From contig CACZQG010000333.1 in NCBI GenBank assembly GCA_902783235.1, forward strand, positions 1 to 9,666: a stretch of DNA of 9,666 nucleotides. Direction: 5' to 3'. Under the pieces are notes generated by a model. That model searched no databases. It saw nothing but the letters and a program-made list of their open reading frames with translations, and was not told where the DNA came from. The translations under genes and the position numbers were made by a program. This stretch comes from an uncultured Ruminococcus sp. (lineage in GTDB: Bacteria > Bacillota > Clostridia > Oscillospirales > Ruminococcaceae). Every line of letters starts with the position of its first letter. Positions within the stretch are counted from its first letter, which is position 1. Positions 5,566 to 9,666 of the stretch are shown piece by piece.

Positions 5566-7707
5566 ATGCTACCCGAATTTTTGAAAAAAAACAGATATAA
5601 TTTTATCCCCCCCGACCCATTTATAATAAGAAAAAACAGAAAGCCGCTGTCCTGCATAAATGCTATCATATGCTGTGCCGGATATGGCAAGACCGCCTAT
5701 CTCTCGCAGCTTTCACAGGAGATACCAAATGCTGTATGTATATCCCTGGGTATGGAGGACAATGATGAAAACAAGCTTGCAGAGCTGCTGACAGGTGCTG
5801 TAGGCGAAGAAAGCAGTAATGACAGCTTTCATGATATATGCAGATTTGCGGAGTATGCTGTCAATAATCACTCGACCTTGCTTCTGGACAATGGAGATCT
5901 TATTACATCACAGGCTGCTGTTTCTCTTATGAAGATACTTGTACAGGCAGCTAATGACGGTCTTATCACTATCGTGACAGCCGGACGAAAAGCACCAGCA
6001 TTTCTTCTGGACTCTATCGTAGCAGATAAAGCCAACCTTTTGGGCATAGATGATCTGCGTTTCAGTAGGCAGGAAATTGAAGAAATGTCAGTCATTACAG
6101 GTTTTTCAGGTGATGAGCTTTGGCTGAATTCAGTATATTCCTATACCTGTGGGTGGTGTATTGCCACTGTACAGCTTATGACACATGAGCATGATAAACA
6201 GTTGCCGGAGGACATTATTGGCAGCAGCTTTCTTCCGGAGTATACAAGATCGAATATCGCTTACAGCCTTAGTGACGATCTGCGTGAGTTTCTTCTTATG
6301 TCCTCATTTATCCCATGTAAAGACAGTGACTTTGCGGCTGCTGTTTTTGGTATAAAGAATTATAATTGGCAGCTTGGAGAGTTGAAACGACTTGGTATAA
6401 CCCTTGACGGTACACTTCCGGATGCTGTACGGCATTGTCTTTCACCCCTGCTTGATGATAATAAAAAAAATGAATTGACTGACAGAGCAGCAGTTCATTA
6501 TATACATAAGAGACAATTTGCAGAAGCGGTACGTCTTCTGGATATTAGCGGAAAAATGACTGCTGTTGAGGGCATTCTTCATAATTATGGTATGAAATTC
6601 CTGGAAAACTATGAATTTGAGCTTATCGGATACTGCGGTAACATGATAGAAAAAAACGGCGGTACCAGTGATCCGGAAACTTTGGGTATCCTTGCACAGT
6701 ATTACTATTATTCAGGCGATTATGCTCAAATGGAACGCAGCTATAATATGGCTGACAGTATGTTTGGCAAAAAGAATAAATTTGCTGTTTTCAGGCAGCT
6801 TTACAACGGTCTTATAAGATATGAAACAAAAAGAGGGTTGTATAGTGATAACATCATCAATGCTGTTGAATACTTAAAAGATGCCTGCCTGTCTCTGCCG
6901 TTTCTCCATCAATCTCATAAGTCATTGCTGGACAGCATATTGAATGGTAAAAAGATCATTGAGCAAGATAAATGCCTGATAATAGAACGCTTTGGCGGTT
7001 TGCATCTGTATGCGGAAAATGCTGAGAACGAGCTGCAATTTAAAACCAGGAAGTGCGGTGAGCTTATGGCATTTCTTCTTGAGAACAGTGATAGAAACGT
7101 ACAGCGAAAGGACATTCTTGAAATGTTCTGGCCTGATGAAATGCCAATGAATGCTGTTGCCATGCTGCATAATATTATATATAATCTGCGGCGTGAGCTT
7201 TCCGGAGCCGGACTTGAAAATGTTTTGTGCTATAAGAATAAGAATTATTATCTTGATATGGAGCATATAAAGCTTCGGGATAGTGATATCATATCTGCCT
7301 GTCAAGCTGCGGAGAATGTGGATATGAAGACGCTTATAGCTCTTGAAGATAATTTTAAGACATACTGGGGACGATTCCTGGGAGATCTGGATAGTATATG
7401 GGCGGCAGAAAGGCAGGAATATTTTGATCGCTGCTTTGTCAATGGTTGTATGCTGCTGTCTGAGTATCACAGGGATAAAAAGGAATATGACATGGAGCTG
7501 CAATTACTTAAAAATATACAAAAGCTGGATCCCTATTCCGAGCAGACTGTTCATAGTATGCTGCTTTGCTATTTTGCATTGGGCAAGCCTGACAAAGCAA
7601 AGCGATGCTATGAGGAGTATGAAGCACTGCTTGGCAGGGAACTGGGGACAGCTCCGGGCAAGTGGTTGAAAAAGGAATTCTTATCCTGTTTTATGGAGGG
7701 TGAATAA
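5566..7707 (+). CDS. STAND NTPase - TPR - winged helix - BTAD transcriptional regulator
   Basis: A 713-residue regulator, numbered from ATG 5566. Residues 30-300 are a MalT-like STAND NTPase: Walker A AGYGKT (38-43), a Walker B-like TLLLDNGD ending near Asp108-Asp111, a sensor-like strand TIVTAGRKAP, and the DLRFSRQEIEEM and GWCIATVQL segments typical of MalT-type regulators. TPR-like helices follow (about 305-440), including a clear repeat near 371-405. A winged helix of the OmpR/PhoB type spans about 470-568 (FKTRKCGELMAFLL, recognition helix NAVAMLHNIIYNLRREL at 529-545, wing NKNYYLDME). A BTAD domain ends the protein (about 585-710; WAAERQEYF, YEEYEALLGRELGTAPG). In this family, ATP and an inducer or partner are thought to control oligomerisation and DNA binding. 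It probably controls this operon, but no target site is visible. A longer start at TTG 5488 would overlap paralogue C by about 50 bases and looks unlikely. Confidence 0.85.
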   Translation: MLPEFLKKNRYNFIPPDPFIIRKNRKPLSCINAIICCAGYGKTAYLSQLSQEIPNAVCISLGMEDNDENKLAELLTGAVGEESSNDSFHDICRFAEYAVNNHSTLLLDNGDLITSQAAVSLMKILVQAANDGLITIVTAGRKAPAFLLDSIVADKANLLGIDDLRFSRQEIEEMSVITGFSGDELWLNSVYSYTCGWCIATVQLMTHEHDKQLPEDIIGSSFLPEYTRSNIAYSLSDDLREFLLMSSFIPCKDSDFAAAVFGIKNYNWQLGELKRLGITLDGTLPDAVRHCLSPLLDDNKKNELTDRAAVHYIHKRQFAEAVRLLDISGKMTAVEGILHNYGMKFLENYEFELIGYCGNMIEKNGGTSDPETLGILAQYYYYSGDYAQMERSYNMADSMFGKKNKFAVFRQLYNGLIRYETKRGLYSDNIINAVEYLKDACLSLPFLHQSHKSLLDSILNGKKIIEQDKCLIIERFGGLHLYAENAENELQFKTRKCGELMAFLLENSDRNVQRKDILEMFWPDEMPMNAVAMLHNIIYNLRRELSGAGLENVLCYKNKNYYLDMEHIKLRDSDIISACQAAENVDMKTLIALEDNFKTYWGRFLGDLDSIWAAERQEYFDRCFVNGCMLLSEYHRDKKEYDMELQLLKNIQKLDPYSEQTVHSMLLCYFALGKPDKAKRCYEEYEALLGRELGTAPGKWLKKEFLSCFMEGE
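5584..5613 (+). repeat. paired homopolymers (A8 and C7) near the regulator start
   Basis: Eight A (5584-5591) and seven C (5607-5613) lie within the first 16 codons of the regulator. A C7 run is unusual for this A+T-rich DNA. In the given sequence both are in frame (Lys-Lys; Pro-Pro). Confidence 0.7.
7695..7700 (+). promoter_or_regulatory. ribosome binding site for the AAA+ ATPase
   Basis: GGAGGG lies ten bases before ATG 7711, inside the last codons of the regulator gene, so the two genes are likely translationally coupled. Confidence 0.65.
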
Positions 7708-7710
7708 AAT

Positions 7711-9627
7711 ATGCTTCAGGAGTATAATGAGATATTTCATGAGCTGAATAAATATCTTATCTCTTTCAGAAAAAAAGGTTTTGATGATCCTGCTTCACAA
7801 AAGATAAGAAAGCTTATATCTGATATTGGTGATACACCACTTAAAAGGGTATTCAGCACCTTTGGACTGGATGAATTTTCCAGGTGCCTGACTGTAACAG
7901 CAATGCTTTGTGATGTTAGTTTTACTGCTGCAAATGCTGTAAAGGGATTATGCACTGTAAAAAATGGCATAACACCCGGTCTTATTTCAGCTTTGTTTTA
8001 TGGCACCTATGATATTTCTCAGCATATAGATGCTCTTGGAAGATATTCCCCTCTTTCGTGCATATTCATGGGAACTGCACCTTTTTTTGATACGGTCATG
8101 ACTTTGAAGAAGGACATGGCGTATTATATCCATACAGGTATTATAATTGATGAGAGTATAGTAATGTATGACGAAGAGGTGGAGGATATAATACCTTTGC
8201 GTTCAAATATGATAGCGCAGGAGGAGACAGGAAGTATAATTGACAGCTGTGATATAACCGAACCATTTATAATTCAGCTATGCGGAGAAAAGGGGAGCGG
8301 CAGACACACTGCCGCAATGGAAATATTCCACAGAAGAAATATGGGAACAATGCTGCTGCGCATGGACAGCGGTAAAGATGAAGACAGTATCAGGGAGCTT
8401 TCAGCCAAGATCCTTCTTAGCGGTGATATTCCCATAGTTGAAAAAGGAAAGGATGTTTCTCAAAGTATTTACTGCGGTTTTCTGGATCGTCTGGCAGAGG
8501 AAACAGGGCTTGTAGTATCAATATCCACGGATCCATGCAGCAGCGATGAGCTTTACTGTGATACCTTTGCTGCTGTTATCCAACGTCCCGATGTTGATGA
8601 ACAGTATTTATTATGGAAAAAACTTAGTGAAGGATATGATATAGACAATCGGGAGGAACTCAGGGAAATAGCAGGGGAATTTGAAATGAATCCCGGAACT
8701 ATCAAAAAAGCACTTTCCTTTGCAGGCAGATTGTCCGGTGGAAGGTGTTTGACAGCATCCATGATAAAAAAAGGCTGCTACTGCTCGGTGGACAGAGATA
8801 TGGGTGAAAAGGCAGTAAGGATCAAACGTGTCTTCGGATGGGAGGATCTGATAATACCCGAAAAGAGCAGGATCCTTTTGAAAGCCGCCTGTGATCAGGT
8901 AAAGCTGCGTTTTGATGTATATGAAAAATGGGGATTCTCACGCAAGCTTCCTTATGGCAAGGGCGTATCAATGATCTTTACAGGACCTCCCGGTACAGGT
9001 AAAACAATGGGAGCTCAGGTCATAGCTTCTGAACTGGGAATGGATATATATAAAGTAAGCCTTTCCAATATTGTCAGTAAGTATATTGGTGAGACCGAGA
9101 AAAATCTGGAGGAAATATTTACTAAAGCAAAGAAATGCCGTGTTATACTTTTCTTTGATGAAGCAGATGTTCTTTTTTCAAAGAGAACAGAGGTAAAGGA
9201 TTCCAATGACAAGTACAGTAACATGGAAAGTGCTTTTTTGCTGCAAAAAATAGAGGAATACACAGGGGTTGTGATACTTGCCACAAATCTTGTTCAGAAT
9301 TTTGACGAGGCATTTAAGCGCCGTATGCGGTTTATAATTGATTTTCCGTTCCCTGATGAAAGCTACCGCCGGGAAATGTGGAAAACCGCATTTCCCGATA
9401 AGACTCCTGTGAAGGATATAGATATTGATTTTCTGGCTAAATATGAGCTTTCGGGTTCAAATATTAAAAATATCGCGCTTCATGCGGCATTTCTTGCTTC
9501 TGCTTCGGAGAGTAGTGATGTGGAAATGAAACATATCATATTGGCGGTAAAAAATGAATTTTCCAAAAGCGGTAAAACCTTTACAGCTGTTGAGGCAGGA
9601 GAGTACTGCTATTTGCTTGAGGGGTGA
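7711..9627 (+). CDS. AAA+ ATPase with N-terminal winged-helix-like domain, eCIS (Afp15/Pvc15) type
   Basis: A 638-residue soluble ATPase. Residues 45-145 resemble the winged-helix domain of this ATPase family (FGLDEFSR at 51-58, GRYSPLS around 110-116). A first P-loop region, GEKGSGRHT at 192-200, has Arg198 where Walker A lysine should be and no clear Walker B, so it is probably inactive. The second domain is a full classic AAA module: Walker A GPPGTGKT (425-432), pore-loop position Tyr458-Ile459-Gly460 in SKYIGETEKNL, Walker B VILFFDEAD (478-486), sensor 1 Asn526, arginine-finger candidates Arg537/Arg538, and GSNIKN at 582-587. This build matches the ATPase that accompanies extracellular contractile injection systems, where its exact role (assembly, maturation or loading) is not settled. 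It sits 3 bases after the regulator and 5 before the next gene. Other AAA+ chaperone roles cannot be excluded. Confidence 0.88.
   Translation: MLQEYNEIFHELNKYLISFRKKGFDDPASQKIRKLISDIGDTPLKRVFSTFGLDEFSRCLTVTAMLCDVSFTAANAVKGLCTVKNGITPGLISALFYGTYDISQHIDALGRYSPLSCIFMGTAPFFDTVMTLKKDMAYYIHTGIIIDESIVMYDEEVEDIIPLRSNMIAQEETGSIIDSCDITEPFIIQLCGEKGSGRHTAAMEIFHRRNMGTMLLRMDSGKDEDSIRELSAKILLSGDIPIVEKGKDVSQSIYCGFLDRLAEETGLVVSISTDPCSSDELYCDTFAAVIQRPDVDEQYLLWKKLSEGYDIDNREELREIAGEFEMNPGTIKKALSFAGRLSGGRCLTASMIKKGCYCSVDRDMGEKAVRIKRVFGWEDLIIPEKSRILLKAACDQVKLRFDVYEKWGFSRKLPYGKGVSMIFTGPPGTGKTMGAQVIASELGMDIYKVSLSNIVSKYIGETEKNLEEIFTKAKKCRVILFFDEADVLFSKRTEVKDSNDKYSNMESAFLLQKIEEYTGVVILATNLVQNFDEAFKRRMRFIIDFPFPDESYRREMWKTAFPDKTPVKDIDIDFLAKYELSGSNIKNIALHAAFLASASESSDVEMKHIILAVKNEFSKSGKTFTAVEAGEYCYLLEG
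9619..9624 (+). promoter_or_regulatory. ribosome binding site for the last, truncated gene
   Basis: GAGGGG lies eight bases before ATG 9633 and overlaps the last codons of the ATPase gene. It supports a real gene start at the right edge. Confidence 0.6.
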
Positions 9628-9632
9628 TATAA

Positions 9633-9666
9633 ATGGAATGCTATGAACAGTATGAGAAGGAGAAAA
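9633..9666 (+). CDS. start of a further operon gene (3' end outside window)
   Basis: ATG 9633 follows the ATPase stop by five bases and has a well-placed binding site. Only eleven residues are visible (MECYEQYEKEK), hydrophilic and without a signal peptide start. No family can be assigned. In Afp/PVC loci the ATPase gene is followed by a tube-terminating cap protein, but nothing here is long enough to test that. Confidence 0.55.
   Translation, partial: MECYEQYEKEK

Noticed and set aside
6922..7503. 193-codon minus-strand open frame
   Set aside because: It lies wholly inside the winged helix and BTAD part of the regulator, whose reading frame has clear domain motifs. No binding site or recognisable domain on the minus strand.

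Overview
The window looks like part of a single plus-strand operon from a moderately A+T-rich bacterium with strong GGAGG-type ribosome binding sites. This suggests a low-GC Gram-positive of the Bacillota, perhaps a gut Ruminococcus/Clostridia relative. That placement is inferred from base composition, Shine-Dalgarno usage and protein style, not from a marker gene. Eight coding sequences lie head to tail: six complete and one cut at each edge. Gaps range from 3 to 58 bases. I see no tRNA, rRNA, CRISPR array, insertion sequence or convincing internal terminator.

Region 1 (2-655) holds the tail of one small acidic protein and a complete 170-residue protein. Both end in similar helices, and the complete one reads like the YbjN / type III secretion chaperone (CesT-like) fold, so the pair looks like a tandem duplication of small chaperone-like proteins.

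Region 2 (669-5540) is the novel core: three large paralogous proteins of 544, 544 and 509 residues. I do not recognise them as a named family. Each has a long disordered N-terminus, but of a different kind in each copy: Asp/Glu/Lys-rich, Asn-rich, or Ser/Gln then Gly/Ala/Pro-rich. A middle follows in which Gly/Ala-rich hydrophobic helices alternate with very basic linkers, then a conserved C-terminal helical module of about 66 residues. None has a Sec signal peptide. The last two end in L-C-G-N/D, with the only cysteine of each protein third from the end.

Region 3 (5566-9627) encodes a 713-residue regulator (MalT-like STAND NTPase, TPR-like helices, OmpR-type winged helix, BTAD domain). Three bases after it comes a 638-residue AAA+ ATPase with an N-terminal winged-helix-like domain, a degenerate first P-loop domain and a complete classic AAA domain. 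This ATPase architecture resembles the ATPase of extracellular contractile injection systems (eCIS; Afp15/Pvc15 type). A further gene begins at 9633 and runs off the window.

Working model (inference): this is an accessory, cargo or regulatory segment of an eCIS-like locus. The small chaperone-like proteins would handle the three paralogues, the AAA+ ATPase would support assembly or loading, and the STAND-BTAD protein would control expression. No sheath, tube, baseplate or spike gene lies inside the window, so the eCIS link rests on the ATPase and must be tested in the flanking DNA.
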